DNA of 64,000 bases from contig UBMI01000009.1 in assembly GCA_900466475.1 (NCBI GenBank), positions 654,479 to 718,478 of the forward strand. The letters run 5' to 3'. Below the pieces are notes generated by a model that searched no databases, was not told the origin of the DNA, and was given only the letters and a program-made list of their open reading frames with translations. Within the stretch, counting starts at the first letter, position 1; each line of letters opens with the position of its first letter. A program made the translations under genes and the position numbers. Shown here one piece after another: positions 17,231 through 26,532 of the stretch. This DNA is from Hyphomicrobiales bacterium (lineage in GTDB: Bacteria; Pseudomonadota; Alphaproteobacteria; Rhizobiales; Rhizobiaceae).

Positions 17231-17827
17231 TCAGGCGAGCTTTGCCGCGATCTTGGCGACATGCGCGCCCTGATACTTGGCGGCTTCAAGTTCGATTGCC
17301 GAAGGCTGGCGTGAGCCGTCACCGTTGGTGATGGTGGATGCGCCGTAGGGCGAGCCGCCCTTTACTTCTTCCGTGCCCATCTGACCCTGGAAGGCATAGG
17401 GAAGGCCGACATAGGCCATTCCGTGGTGCAGGAAGGTCGGGACGAAGCCGAGGATTGTCGATTCCTGGCCACCGTGCTGCGTAGCGGACGAGGTGAACAT
17501 CGAGCCGACCTTGCCGACGAGCTTGCCGGTGAACCAGAGGCCGCCGGTCTGGTCCCAGAAATTGCGCATCTGGGAAGCAACCGTGCCGAAGCGCGTGCCG
17601 GCACCGACGATGATCGCGTCGTAGTCGGTCAGTTCGTCGACGGTCGCAATCGGAGCTGCCTGGTCGAGCTTGTAATAGGAAGCCTTGGCGACTTCTTCCG
17701 AGACCAGTTCCGGCACGCGCTTGACGACAACATCAGCGCCGGCAGACTTTGCGCCTTCGGCTACGGCGTAAGCCATGGTTTCGATGTGGCCATAGGCCGA
17801 ATAGTAGAGGACGAGAATCTTCGCCAT
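17231..17827 (-). CDS. wrbA: NAD(P)H:quinone oxidoreductase, WrbA type
   Basis: A 198-aa flavodoxin-like FMN enzyme that reduces quinones by two electrons and so avoids semiquinone formation. It starts at ATG 17827 with GGAGA upstream ([16 protein letters not shown], the FMN phosphate loop). The [22 protein letters not shown] and [10 protein letters not shown] segments are diagnostic of WrbA. It has its own terminator. Together with azoR in this window it indicates a quinone-detoxifying capacity, though the two are not linked. Confidence 0.96.
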   Translation of the reverse strand: MAKILVLYYSAYGHIETMAYAVAEGAKSAGADVVVKRVPELVSEEVAKASYYKLDQAAPIATVDELTDYDAIIVGAGTRFGTVASQMRNFWDQTGGLWFTGKLVGKVGSMFTSSATQHGGQESTILGFVPTFLHHGMAYVGLPYAFQGQMGTEEVKGGSPYGASTITNGDGSRQPSAIELEAAKYQGAHVAKIAAKLA

Positions 17828-18048
17828 TGTTATCTCCATCAAGGATGATTGAATTTCGTGACTGCCATCGTTCTACCAGCGCATCCGGCCCAACATAGCC
17901 CCGCGCAGAAGAACGCAGTGTTCACTGCCTGTAGACGAAATTTCACTTGCCGTTTCATTTTCGATTGAATGGGCTTTCCGCTTTGCCGTTTGCAAAGCGA
18001 CCAAACGGCGCTACCTATTTGCGAGCTTCACACTACGGAAATATCCCC

Positions 18049-18825
18049 ATGAGCAATGAGACTGTCGTCACCGCCGCCATGCTTGCCATCGGCGACGAGC
18101 TTCTTTCCGGCCGTACCAAGGACAAGAATATTGGCCACCTCGCCGATATGCTGACCATTTCAGGCATCGACCTGAAAGAGGTTCGCATCGTCGCCGACGA
18201 GGAGGATGCGATCGTCGAGGCGCTGAACGCGCTACGCCGCAAATATGACTATGTCTTCACGTCCGGCGGCATCGGGCCGACGCATGACGATATCACCGCG
18301 GATGCTGTCTCCAAAGCCTTTGGTGTGCCCTGCGAGCACGATGCGGCGGCGATGGTGCTGCTTGCCGAGATGTACAAGCGCCGGGAGATGGAATTCACAG
18401 AGGCGCGCCAGCGCATGGCCCGCATGCCGCGTGGCGCTGCCCATATCGCCAATCCGGTATCGACCGCGCCCGGCTTCATCATCGGCAATGTCTATGTCAT
18501 GGCAGGTGTTCCGCAGGTCTTCCAGGCCATGGTCGACAATGTATTGCCGACACTGAGAACGGGTACGCCTGTCCTCTCGCTGGCAATCGCCTGCCCCTAT
18601 GGCGAAGGCGAGATCGGCACGCCACTGACGGCTATCCAGAAGGCACATCCCGAAACCAGCATCGGCTCGTACCCGCGTTACGTGGGTCAGAAATTTTCGA
18701 CCGAGATCGTGGTGCGCGGGCGCTCACAGGCCGTGATCGAGGCTGCAGGCGCGGAGGTGCGGGCCATGATTGAAGATATCAAACGCAGGAAGGACATTGC
18801 CGAAAATTATCAGGCAGAAGCGTGA
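18049..18825 (+). CDS. CinA-like molybdopterin-binding domain protein
   Basis: A 258-aa protein with the MoCF/CinA N-terminal domain (AAMLAIGDELLSGRTKDKN, then FTSGGIGPTHDDIT). A short C-terminal extension follows instead of the PncC nicotinamide-nucleotide amidase domain found in full-length CinA. The family is often labelled competence/damage-inducible protein A, but the stand-alone form more likely has a pyrophosphatase activity of the CinA N-terminal (COG1058) type. The ATG at 18049 is chosen by comparison with family N-termini. The universal stress gene follows about 105 bp downstream. Confidence 0.85.
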   Translation: MSNETVVTAAMLAIGDELLSGRTKDKNIGHLADMLTISGIDLKEVRIVADEEDAIVEALNALRRKYDYVFTSGGIGPTHDDITADAVSKAFGVPCEHDAAAMVLLAEMYKRREMEFTEARQRMARMPRGAAHIANPVSTAPGFIIGNVYVMAGVPQVFQAMVDNVLPTLRTGTPVLSLAIACPYGEGEIGTPLTAIQKAHPETSIGSYPRYVGQKFSTEIVVRGRSQAVIEAAGAEVRAMIEDIKRRKDIAENYQAEA

Positions 18826-18930
18826 GGGGCGAGTGTCGCAATCTTGATCCCGGTCAAGGAACCGTGGTGCATTCCGGCGCATTCCTTTCCTCGCGGAACG
18901 CGATTTTTTAGCCGCAAAGGAGAATTTGAT

Positions 18931-19773
18931 ATGTCTTACAAAACCATTCTCGCGATTCTGGATACAGCAGATAATAGCGGCGCCGTTGCCGATTTCGCCT
19001 TTGCCATTGCCGCGGAAAGCGGCGCCCATGTGATCGGCCTGCATGCCGAAACCATTGCCGCCGTGCCGCTGGTCGCACCGATGGAGATTCCCGATCCGGT
19101 CGCTGTGCAAGCGCTTCAGGACATGGCCCATTCAGAAACCATCGAGGTCGAGCGGATATTCCGCGCCCGCGCGGCGGCGGCCGGCGCTTCCTTCGAATGG
19201 CACGCCTTTGCGACGTCGACGGGTTACGGCTCGGCGCCACTGATCGAAAGCGCGCGCAGCGCCGACCTTTTGATCGCCTCACAGGCCGATCCGGCAAAAC
19301 CCTCCGACAGCCATGTGGATGTCGATGAATTCCTGTTCGAAAGCGGCCGCCCGGTCCTGATGATCCCCTACATCATCCGCCAGCCAAAGCCGATCAAGCG
19401 CGTGCTGATTGCCTGGAACGGCTCGAAGGAAGCGACGCGCGCCACCTTCGATGCCCTGCCGATCCTGCAGGCTGCCGAAGCAGTGGAAATCTTCTCTGTC
19501 GATCCGACCGAGACGGCAACACATTCGGCGACAACCGCCGGCGCAGAGATCGCAGCGACGCTTGCCCGCCACGGCGTGAACGTGACACTTGCCACGGCTG
19601 CAAGCGGTGACAAGAACACCTCGCATGTCATCGAAAACCGGCTTTCAGACGACAGCATCGACCTTCTGGTCATGGGCGCCTACACGCATTCCTGGCTCTG
19701 GCAGGCGATTTTCGGCGGTACGACAAAGACACTTTTGCAGTCCATGACGGCGCTGACTTTACTCTCGCGTTAA
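18931..19773 (+). CDS. Universal stress protein, tandem UspA
   Basis: A 280-aa protein with two Usp folds: residues about 1-145 beginning SYKTILAILDTADNS, and 155-280 beginning KRVLIAWNGSKEATRA. The second repeat ends LLVMGAYTHSWLWQAIFGGTTKTLL, a version of the ATP-binding G-x2-G-x9-G(S/T) loop with changes. AAAGGAG precedes ATG 18931. Tandem Usp proteins respond to starvation and oxidative or membrane stress. It may be cotranscribed with the CinA-like gene, although a separate promoter in the 105-bp gap is possible. Confidence 0.88.
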   Translation: MSYKTILAILDTADNSGAVADFAFAIAAESGAHVIGLHAETIAAVPLVAPMEIPDPVAVQALQDMAHSETIEVERIFRARAAAAGASFEWHAFATSTGYGSAPLIESARSADLLIASQADPAKPSDSHVDVDEFLFESGRPVLMIPYIIRQPKPIKRVLIAWNGSKEATRATFDALPILQAAEAVEIFSVDPTETATHSATTAGAEIAATLARHGVNVTLATAASGDKNTSHVIENRLSDDSIDLLVMGAYTHSWLWQAIFGGTTKTLLQSMTALTLLSR

Positions 19774-19940
19774 GGCCGCTCTTGCCTTTTGCCCCCAAAT
19801 CCCGCTAATTGCGGCGACCGATGATATCAGGCTTCGGCATCCATCGCGCAGTTCCGGCTGCGCGATTTGCGTTTTGCCAGCCGATGTTCCTCGGTCGCCG
19901 GCAAACGGCGTGTCGTTTCTTCATGCCGCGGAGTAGCCCG

Positions 19941-20438
19941 ATGTCCCTTCCCGATAAAGCCTTCCCTGTTTCCTGGGATCAGTTCCACCGCGATGCGCGT
20001 GCGCTTGCCTGGCGGCTCGCCGGCCTCGGCCAGGAGTTCAAGGCGATCGTCTGTATCACCCGCGGCGGCCTCGTTCCAGCGGCGATCATTTCACGCGAAT
20101 TGAACATCCGTCTCATCGAAACCGTCTGCATCGCCTCCTATCATGATTACGTCAATCAGGGCGACATGGTGCTGCTGAAGGGCATTGCACCGGAGCTCAC
20201 AGAAAATGGCGGCGAAGGCGTGCTTGTCGTCGACGATCTTACCGATACCGGCAAGACCGCCGCCCAGGTGCGCGCGATGCTGCCGAAGGCGCATTTCGCC
20301 TGCGTCTACGCCAAGCCGAAGGGCGTACCGACCGTCGATACCTTCATTACAGAAGTCAGCCAGGATACCTGGATCTACTTCCCCTGGGACATGGGCTTCA
20401 CCTATCAGGAGCCGATTGCCAAGGGCGCTCGCGGCTGA
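19941..20438 (+). CDS. gpt: Xanthine phosphoribosyltransferase
   Basis: A 165-aa purine salvage enzyme that converts xanthine and guanine to nucleotides using PRPP. It starts at ATG 19941 (GGAG upstream); upstream in-frame codons would add an unrelated leader. The PRPP motif is [13 protein letters not shown], and the early [10 protein letters not shown] loop and the C-terminal WIYFPWD are typical of the XGPRT group. Length and motifs agree with the family. It is followed by a 155-bp gap before a periplasmic protein gene. Confidence 0.93.
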   Translation: MSLPDKAFPVSWDQFHRDARALAWRLAGLGQEFKAIVCITRGGLVPAAIISRELNIRLIETVCIASYHDYVNQGDMVLLKGIAPELTENGGEGVLVVDDLTDTGKTAAQVRAMLPKAHFACVYAKPKGVPTVDTFITEVSQDTWIYFPWDMGFTYQEPIAKGARG

Positions 20439-20593
20439 CGGCGAGCAGTCCTTAATCATACAACTGAAAATTGTTCCAATCTTGGTCTCGCCGATGGTGA
20501 ATTTCCGCACCAGTTCGGTAACGTCCGTTTTATTTCATTAGCATAACCTCAGGCAACTAACGGTCGTAGCGACCGGGCTAAGAGTATGACGGG

Positions 20594-21202
20594 ATGCGGT
20601 TGGGGCGTGCAATGGCTTGCTGGGGCAAGATTCGAACGGCAGTGGCTTTCGGGCTGATCGGCTGCCTCACTTCCAACAAGCCGGCCGGGGCGGAGCCGGC
20701 TTATGTCGGCGTCGTGCGCGAATATGTCGAGACCCTCGTCCGGCCGATGGCGGAGGCCCCTGTCGTCGTAAAGGCGATCCAGGAGCAGAATGCCAAACTC
20801 GGTGATGTCAGCGAGATGGATATGCGGGTCCTGGACGAGACCTATCGGGCTGAGGTCGCGCAGGGCGACCTTCAGATGGCCAAGACGCTGATGGCGAAAT
20901 CCGTCTCGCAATACCTCAGGACAAAGCAGGACGATTCTCAGGGAACGATTTTGGAATTCTTCGTCACCGACTGCCACGGTCTCAATGTCGGCCAGAGTAC
21001 CGTCACGACCGATTACTGGCAGGGCGACGAAGACAAGTTTCTGAAAACCTTCGCCGTCGCTTCGCGTGACATCTATATTGGCGGGGCGGAGCGCGACGAG
21101 TCGACCCAGCTTCTGGAGACTCAGGCAAGCTTCGTCGTCACCGACGAAAAGGGCGAGCCGATCGGCACAGCGACCGTCACGATTGCCATCGATGCGCTCT
21201 AG
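20594..21202 (+). CDS. Probable periplasmic protein with Cache/PAS-like fold
   Basis: A 202-aa protein with an N-terminal signal peptide (hydrophobic VAFGLIGCLTS, cleavage near PAGAEP). It has no later membrane segment and should be secreted to the periplasm. The body (DCHGLNVGQSTVTTDYWQGDEDKFLKTF, then a QASFVVTDEKGEPIGTATVTI strand) resembles the single Cache-like sensor domains usually attached to chemoreceptors, but here it stands alone. Start may be ATG 20594 or 20612. Function unknown; a ligand-binding or partner-sensor role is inferred only from fold resemblance. Confidence 0.6.
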   Translation: MRLGRAMACWGKIRTAVAFGLIGCLTSNKPAGAEPAYVGVVREYVETLVRPMAEAPVVVKAIQEQNAKLGDVSEMDMRVLDETYRAEVAQGDLQMAKTLMAKSVSQYLRTKQDDSQGTILEFFVTDCHGLNVGQSTVTTDYWQGDEDKFLKTFAVASRDIYIGGAERDESTQLLETQASFVVTDEKGEPIGTATVTIAIDAL

Positions 21203-21785
21203 AAAGTCCTGATTTCCCTGAACGAATCGGAATGCGCATTTACGTCGCAAAAGCCATCCTAACTTTTGCCGCAGTCGATTTTTTTGCCTTTTCGTCCTTT
21301 CGTTTGCCCGAGCCTCGTTGCAAGCCCTTGTATTTTCAGGCTTACCCGACTTTCCCCAGTCTCCACAGGTGCATCCACAAGATGTTGTGGTTAGCATTCG
21401 GTTACGTTCCACCCCTTGACGGAATCAGCTGATTCAAAGTTAATGTTCCAGATGTTGCGGCGGCGACTGAACCGGAGGTAACGAGCCCGGTTCTCCCAAG
21501 GAAAATTGGACGCATAATCAGGGTGTTGCACCGTCGAGAACGGTAACACCCCTGAGGATTTTTGCGCCGTTTTCCAGCCTCCAGAAAGCGACATGGGGGA
21601 CTGGTAAAAATAAGCTGTTAACACTATATTTAGTGTTTGCAGCCAGCCTCACCACAAGATACAGGACAAGCATCTCCGGATGACAATCCTGTCACAAGAT
21701 GGAACAAGACTGGCCACACGAAGCGACAACGTGGAGCCGGATGGGAATTTTGCGCCCTTTCGGGTGCCAACACGAGGTAGAGAAA
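21203..21785 (+). promoter_or_regulatory. 583-bp non-coding region upstream of nrdJ
   Basis: No convincing gene. It contains a CCACAA-GATG-TTGTGG near-palindrome (21375-21390), a perfect 14-bp palindrome GAATCAGCTGATTC (21422-21435) lying between a TTGACG (21416-21421) and a GTTAAT (21439-21444) that are 17 bp apart, and two NrdR-like boxes nearer the gene. I looked for a cobalamin riboswitch because nrdJ is B12-dependent, but saw no B12-box or the GCCACTG core. Confidence 0.6.
21621..21667 (+). promoter_or_regulatory. Pair of NrdR boxes upstream of nrdJ
   Basis: ACACTATATTTAGTGT (21621-21636) matches the NrdR consensus closely. CCACAAGATACAGGAC (21652-21667) is a weaker second copy. They are separated by 15 bp, so centres are 31 bp apart, the three-turn spacing known for NrdR operators. 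A TATATT -10-like element overlaps the first box. The site is 150 bp before the nrdJ start. Confidence 0.75.
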
Positions 21786-24700
21786 ATGCACATCGAACGT
21801 CGGTTTACGAAGGCTGGTCAAGGCGCCTATGCGGATATCGAATTCCGCAAGGCGACGAGTGAGATCAAGAACCCGGATGGGTCGATCGTCTTCCGCCTCG
21901 AAAACATCGACGTTCCCGCGCAGTTCTCCCAGGTCGCCACCGACGTTCTGGCGCAGAAGTATTTCCGCAAGGCCGGCGTCCCCGCCCGCCTGAAGAAGGT
22001 GGAAGAAAATGACGTCCCCTCTTTCCTGTGGCGCTCCGTAGCCGACGACGCGGCGCTGAAGGGCCTGCCGAAGGACGAACAGACCGGCTCGGAAACCGAC
22101 GCCCGCCAGGTCTTCGATCGTCTCGCCGGCACCTGGACCTATTGGGGCTGGAAGGGCGGCTATTTCTCTTCGGAAGAAGATGCGGCAGCGTTCAAGGACG
22201 AGCTTGCCTATATGCTCGCCACGCAGCGCGTTGCTCCGAACTCCCCGCAGTGGTTCAACACCGGTCTGCACTGGGCCTACGGCATCGACGGCCCCGGCCA
22301 GGGTCACTTCTATGTCGACCCCTTCACCGGCAAGATCACCAAGTCCAAGTCGGCTTACGAACATCCGCAGCCGCATGCCTGCTTCATCCAGTCCGTTGAA
22401 GACGATCTCGTCAACGAAGGCGGCATCATGGATCTCTGGGTTCGTGAAGCCCGCCTCTTCAAGTATGGCTCCGGCACCGGCTCCAACTTCTCGATGCTGC
22501 GCGGCGAAGGCGAAAAGCTTTCCGGCGGCGGCCGCTCCTCCGGCCTGATGAGCTTCCTGAAGATCGGTGACCGCGCTGCCGGCGCCATCAAGTCTGGTGG
22601 TACGACGCGTCGTGCGGCCAAGATGGTCGTCGTCGATATCGACCATCCTGACATCGAGGAATATATCAACTGGAAGGTCAAGGAAGAGCAGAAGGTTGCC
22701 GCTCTTGTGACCGGCTCCAAGGTCGTCGCCAAGCATCTGAAGGCGATCATGAAGGCCTGCGTCAATTGCGAAGCCGATAATGGCGATTGCTTCGACCCGG
22801 CGAAGAACCCGGCTCTTAAGCGCGAAATCCGCGACGCCAAGAAGTCCCAGGTTCCGGAAAACTACGTCCAGCGCGTCATCCAGTTCGCCCGCCAGGGCTA
22901 CAAGGACATGGAGTTCAAGACCTACGACACGGACTGGGATTCGGAAGCCTATCTCACCGTTTCCGGCCAGAACTCCAACAACTCGGTTTCGATCAAGGAC
23001 AACTTCCTGCGCGCCGTCGAGGAAGATGGCGAGTGGAACCTGACCGCCCGCAAGGACGGCCGCGTGATGAAGACGCTGAAGGCCCGCGACCTCTGGGAAA
23101 CTATTTCCTATGCCGCCTGGGCATCGGCCGATCCGGGCATCCACTTCAACACGACGATGAACGACTGGCACACATCGCCGGCCGGCGGCCCGATCCGCGG
23201 CTCGAACCCGTGCTCGGAATATATGTTCCTCGACGACACGGCCTGCAACCTTGCTTCGCTGAACCTGCTTCAGTTCAAGGACAAGGCCACCAAGCGCATC
23301 AATATCGGCGACTACGAACACGCCGTTCGCCTGTGGACGGTCGTGCTCGAAGTCTCGGTCATGATGGCGCAGTTCCCGTCGAAGCGCATTGCCGAACTCT
23401 CCTACGAATACCGCACGCTCGGCCTCGGCTACGCCAATATCGGCGGCCTGCTGATGTCGACGGGCATCCCCTATGACAGCGCCGAAGGCCGCGCCATTGC
23501 CGGCTCGCTGACGGCGATCATGACCGGTATCTGCTACGCAACCTCGGCCGAAATGGCTGCCGAACTCGGCCCGTTCCCGAACTACGAGCCGAACCGCGAG
23601 CACATGCTGCGCGTCATCCGCAACCATCGCCGTGCCGCTCATGGCGAAAACGCTGGCTACGAAGCGCTCTCGGTCAACCCGGTCGCGCTGATCCATTCGG
23701 AAAACCCGGACCAGGATCTTGCAGCCCATGCCATGTCTGCCTGGGACAAGGCGCTGGAACTCGGCGAAAAGCACGGCTATCGCAACGCGCAGGTCTCGGT
23801 CATCGCACCGACCGGCACGATCGGCCTCGTCATGGATTGCGACACGACTGGCATCGAGCCTGATTTCGCACTCGTGAAGTTCAAGAAGCTCGCCGGCGGC
23901 GGCTACTTCAAGATCATCAACCGCGCTGTTCCGGATGCGCTGCGCACCCTCGGCTATTCCGAAAGCCAGATCGCCGAGATCGAAGCCTATGCTGTCGGTC
24001 ACGGCAACCTGAACCAGGCACCGGCCATCAACCCCTCGACGCTGAAGACCAAGGGCTTCACCGACGAGAAGGTGGAAGCCGTCAACGCCGCTCTGAAGAG
24101 CGCCTTCGACATCAAGTTCGTCTTCAACCAGTGGACGCTCGGCGCCGACTTCCTGAAGACCACGCTGAAGGTTTCCGACGAACAGCTCAGCGACATGAGC
24201 TTCAGCCTGCTCGAGCATATCGGCTTCTCGAAGAAGGATATCGAGGCTGCCAATATCCACGTCTGCGGTGCGATGACGCTGGAAGGCGCGCCCTTCCTCA
24301 AGAAGGAGCATCTGCCGGTCTTCGATTGCGCCAATCCGTGCGGCAAGATCGGCAAGCGTTACCTCTCGGTCGAAAGCCATATCCGCATGATGGCGGCTGC
24401 CCAGCCCTTCATCTCGGGTGCGATCTCCAAGACGATCAACATGCCGAACGAGGCAACGGTCGACGATTGCAAGAACGCCTATATGATGTCCTGGAAGCTC
24501 GGTCTGAAGGCAAACGCCCTCTACCGTGACGGCTCCAAGCTGTCGCAGCCGCTCAACGCCTCCCTGATCGAGGACGAGAGCGACGAAGATGCGCTTGAGG
24601 ATCTGATCCAGCAGCCGCTTGCCGCCCAGGCCGTGACGGTCACCGAAAAGATCATCGAGAAGGTGATCGAGCGTGTTTCCCGAGAACGCGAGAAGCTGCC

Positions 24701-25601
24701 GAACCGCCGTCAGGGTTACACCCAGAAGGCTGCCGTCGGCGGTCACAAGGTTTATCTCCGCACCGGCGAATTCGGTGACGGCCGCCTCGGCGAAATCTTC
24801 ATCGACATGCACAAGGAAGGTGCTGCCTTCCGTGCGATGATGAACAATTTCGCCATCGCGATTTCGCTCGGCCTGCAATACGGCGTGCCGCTGGAAGAAT
24901 ATGTGGAAGCCTTCACCTTCACCAAGTTCGAGCCGGCCGGCATCGTCATCGGCAACGACGCGATCAAGAACGCCACGTCGATCCTCGACTACGTGTTCCG
25001 CGAACTCGCCGTCTCCTACCTCGGCCGTCACGATCTGGCCCATGTGGATACGTCCGACTTCTCCAACACGGCACTCGGCAAGGGCATCCAGGAAGGCAAG
25101 ACGAACCTCGTCTCGACCGGCTGGACCCGCGGCTACAAGCCGACGCTGGTCTCCAACACCGGCAGCGACCGCCAGCTCGGCGAGCCCAAGGGTGCGGCAA
25201 CGGCAGCCCCTGCCCGCGCCTCCTCTACGGGCGGCTCGGTAACGTCCTTTGCAGGTGCCGCAGCCCGCAAGCTGGAGCCGACTGTCGCCATTTCCACCTC
25301 CGAAATCGTCGCCTTCAAGCGCGACTATGAAGAGCGGGCCAAGGAACTGGCGGAAGAGATCGCCGAAGAAGTGGTCGAAGAAGCCGGCAGCGAAGCAACC
25401 GCCCTCTTCTCCGACAAGGCCGCAGCCGATGCTGCAACCGCCAAGACGGAAGCCAAGAAGATGGAAGCCGAACGCCGCGCCCGCTCGATCATGCAGGGCT
25501 ATACGGGCAACATGTGCTCCGAGTGCCAGAACTTCACCATGGTGCGCAACGGCACCTGCGAGAAGTGCGATACGTGCGGCGCCACCAGCGGCTGCAGCTG
25601 A
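21786..25601 (+). CDS. nrdJ: Adenosylcobalamin-dependent ribonucleotide reductase, class II
   Basis: A 1271-aa enzyme that reduces ribonucleotides to deoxyribonucleotides for DNA synthesis, using B12 to form the thiyl radical. ATG 21786 starts MHIERRFTK, preceded by GAGG. Catalytic barrel motifs include [10 protein letters not shown], the ACFIQSV segment with a redox cysteine, [21 protein letters not shown] with the radical-site region, and [19 protein letters not shown] Glu/Ala-rich linker (about 1150-1225) leads to a cysteine-rich tail ([19 protein letters not shown]) typical of the large B12 RNR group. It is regulated by NrdR judging from the upstream boxes and has its own terminator. Confidence 0.97.
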   Translation: MHIERRFTKAGQGAYADIEFRKATSEIKNPDGSIVFRLENIDVPAQFSQVATDVLAQKYFRKAGVPARLKKVEENDVPSFLWRSVADDAALKGLPKDEQTGSETDARQVFDRLAGTWTYWGWKGGYFSSEEDAAAFKDELAYMLATQRVAPNSPQWFNTGLHWAYGIDGPGQGHFYVDPFTGKITKSKSAYEHPQPHACFIQSVEDDLVNEGGIMDLWVREARLFKYGSGTGSNFSMLRGEGEKLSGGGRSSGLMSFLKIGDRAAGAIKSGGTTRRAAKMVVVDIDHPDIEEYINWKVKEEQKVAALVTGSKVVAKHLKAIMKACVNCEADNGDCFDPAKNPALKREIRDAKKSQVPENYVQRVIQFARQGYKDMEFKTYDTDWDSEAYLTVSGQNSNNSVSIKDNFLRAVEEDGEWNLTARKDGRVMKTLKARDLWETISYAAWASADPGIHFNTTMNDWHTSPAGGPIRGSNPCSEYMFLDDTACNLASLNLLQFKDKATKRINIGDYEHAVRLWTVVLEVSVMMAQFPSKRIAELSYEYRTLGLGYANIGGLLMSTGIPYDSAEGRAIAGSLTAIMTGICYATSAEMAAELGPFPNYEPNREHMLRVIRNHRRAAHGENAGYEALSVNPVALIHSENPDQDLAAHAMSAWDKALELGEKHGYRNAQVSVIAPTGTIGLVMDCDTTGIEPDFALVKFKKLAGGGYFKIINRAVPDALRTLGYSESQIAEIEAYAVGHGNLNQAPAINPSTLKTKGFTDEKVEAVNAALKSAFDIKFVFNQWTLGADFLKTTLKVSDEQLSDMSFSLLEHIGFSKKDIEAANIHVCGAMTLEGAPFLKKEHLPVFDCANPCGKIGKRYLSVESHIRMMAAAQPFISGAISKTINMPNEATVDDCKNAYMMSWKLGLKANALYRDGSKLSQPLNASLIEDESDEDALEDLIQQPLAAQAVTVTEKIIEKVIERVSREREKLPNRRQGYTQKAAVGGHKVYLRTGEFGDGRLGEIFIDMHKEGAAFRAMMNNFAIAISLGLQYGVPLEEYVEAFTFTKFEPAGIVIGNDAIKNATSILDYVFRELAVSYLGRHDLAHVDTSDFSNTALGKGIQEGKTNLVSTGWTRGYKPTLVSNTGSDRQLGEPKGAATAAPARASSTGGSVTSFAGAAARKLEPTVAISTSEIVAFKRDYEERAKELAEEIAEEVVEEAGSEATALFSDKAAADAATAKTEAKKMEAERRARSIMQGYTGNMCSECQNFTMVRNGTCEKCDTCGATSGCS

Positions 25602-25691
25602 CCTCTTCGGGAAATTCAGATCTAGCTGGCCGCCAAATTGGTCAGGTCGGACAGAGATCCGATTTCCTTCAGAGCAGAGCGATCAATAAAG

Positions 25692-25720
25692 CTCCAGGCG
25701 CCACGCGCCTGGAGTTTTTT
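25692..25720 (+). terminator. Terminator of nrdJ
   Basis: CTCCAGGCGC - CAC - GCGCCTGGAG is a 10-bp perfect stem followed by six T. It ends 119 bp after the nrdJ stop. Confidence 0.93.
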
Positions 25721-25860
25721 ATTCAGAGGCGGTCGGCAATCTCGCATGCGATCCGCTCTATCCAGCTCGCCACGACCGTGACTTCCCTCATTCGAACGCT
25801 CACGCCGTAATCCTGTCGCAATGGTCGTCGTGAACATAGGATCGGAAAGGTGGGCGAGAC

Positions 25861-26532
25861 ATGAAAATCCTATTGGTCGAAGACGAGACCAGGCTGGCGG
25901 AAACGGTTGCCGCCTCGCTCGGCAAGAAGGGCATCGCGGTCGACCACACCGCTCTTCTTGAGGACGCAATCGAACTGGCTCGACAACAGACCTACGATGC
26001 GATCGTGCTCGACCGACGCCTGCCAGACGGCGACGGCATCACATTCATTCCCTGGCTACGAAGCTCAGGCGTCGTGACGCCGGTCATCGTGCTGACTGCC
26101 CGAAACGAACCGAAGGAGAGGGTTGCGGGCCTGGACCTCGGTGCCGATGACTATCTGGGCAAGCCGTTTCTGATGGAGGAGCTTTTCGCTCGGCTGCGGG
26201 CGGTCTTGCGACGCCCGTCGGCTCTGGCGGAGCCGTCCATAGTCGCAGGGCGGATGACGGTGGATCCGATTCGGATGGATGTCATGGTCGGCGAACTGCA
26301 GCTCGACCTGCCTCGTCGAGAGCTGATGGTGCTCGTTACCCTTGCAAAGCGAAAGGGCAGGACCGTCCTCAGATCGGCGCTGGAAACCGAAATCTACAAC
26401 TACGAAGAGACGATCCAATCCAACGCGCTGGATGCGCACGTGTCACGACTGAGAAAACGGCTCGCTGACGCGGACGCCGGTGTGTCCATCCACAACATCC
26501 GCGGGGTCGGATACCTGCTGAAGGAACATTGA
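25861..26532 (+). CDS. OmpR/PhoB-type response regulator
   Basis: A 223-aa regulator. The receiver domain (1-115) has the acidic pocket ED near residues 7-8, phospho-acceptor Asp51 (VLDRRLPDG), Thr79 and Lys101 (GKPF). The C-terminal winged helix (about 125-220) has NALDAHVSRLRKRL and the RGVGYLL wing. Its stop codon overlaps the kinase start (TGATG), so both are translated together. The target genes are unknown; the adjacent aldo/keto reductase is convergent and not obviously a target. Confidence 0.93.
   Translation: MKILLVEDETRLAETVAASLGKKGIAVDHTALLEDAIELARQQTYDAIVLDRRLPDGDGITFIPWLRSSGVVTPVIVLTARNEPKERVAGLDLGADDYLGKPFLMEELFARLRAVLRRPSALAEPSIVAGRMTVDPIRMDVMVGELQLDLPRRELMVLVTLAKRKGRTVLRSALETEIYNYEETIQSNALDAHVSRLRKRLADADAGVSIHNIRGVGYLLKEH

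Noticed and set aside
21203..21785. Cobalamin riboswitch before B12-dependent nrdJ
   Set aside because: Expected but not seen: no B12-box or conserved core; the region instead contains palindromes and NrdR boxes.
21630..25043. 1137-codon open frame on the minus strand opposite nrdJ
   Set aside because: It mirrors the nrdJ codon pattern in a GC-rich genome; translation is low-complexity with many Val/Asp/Arg/Gly and no domain, whereas nrdJ is unmistakable.
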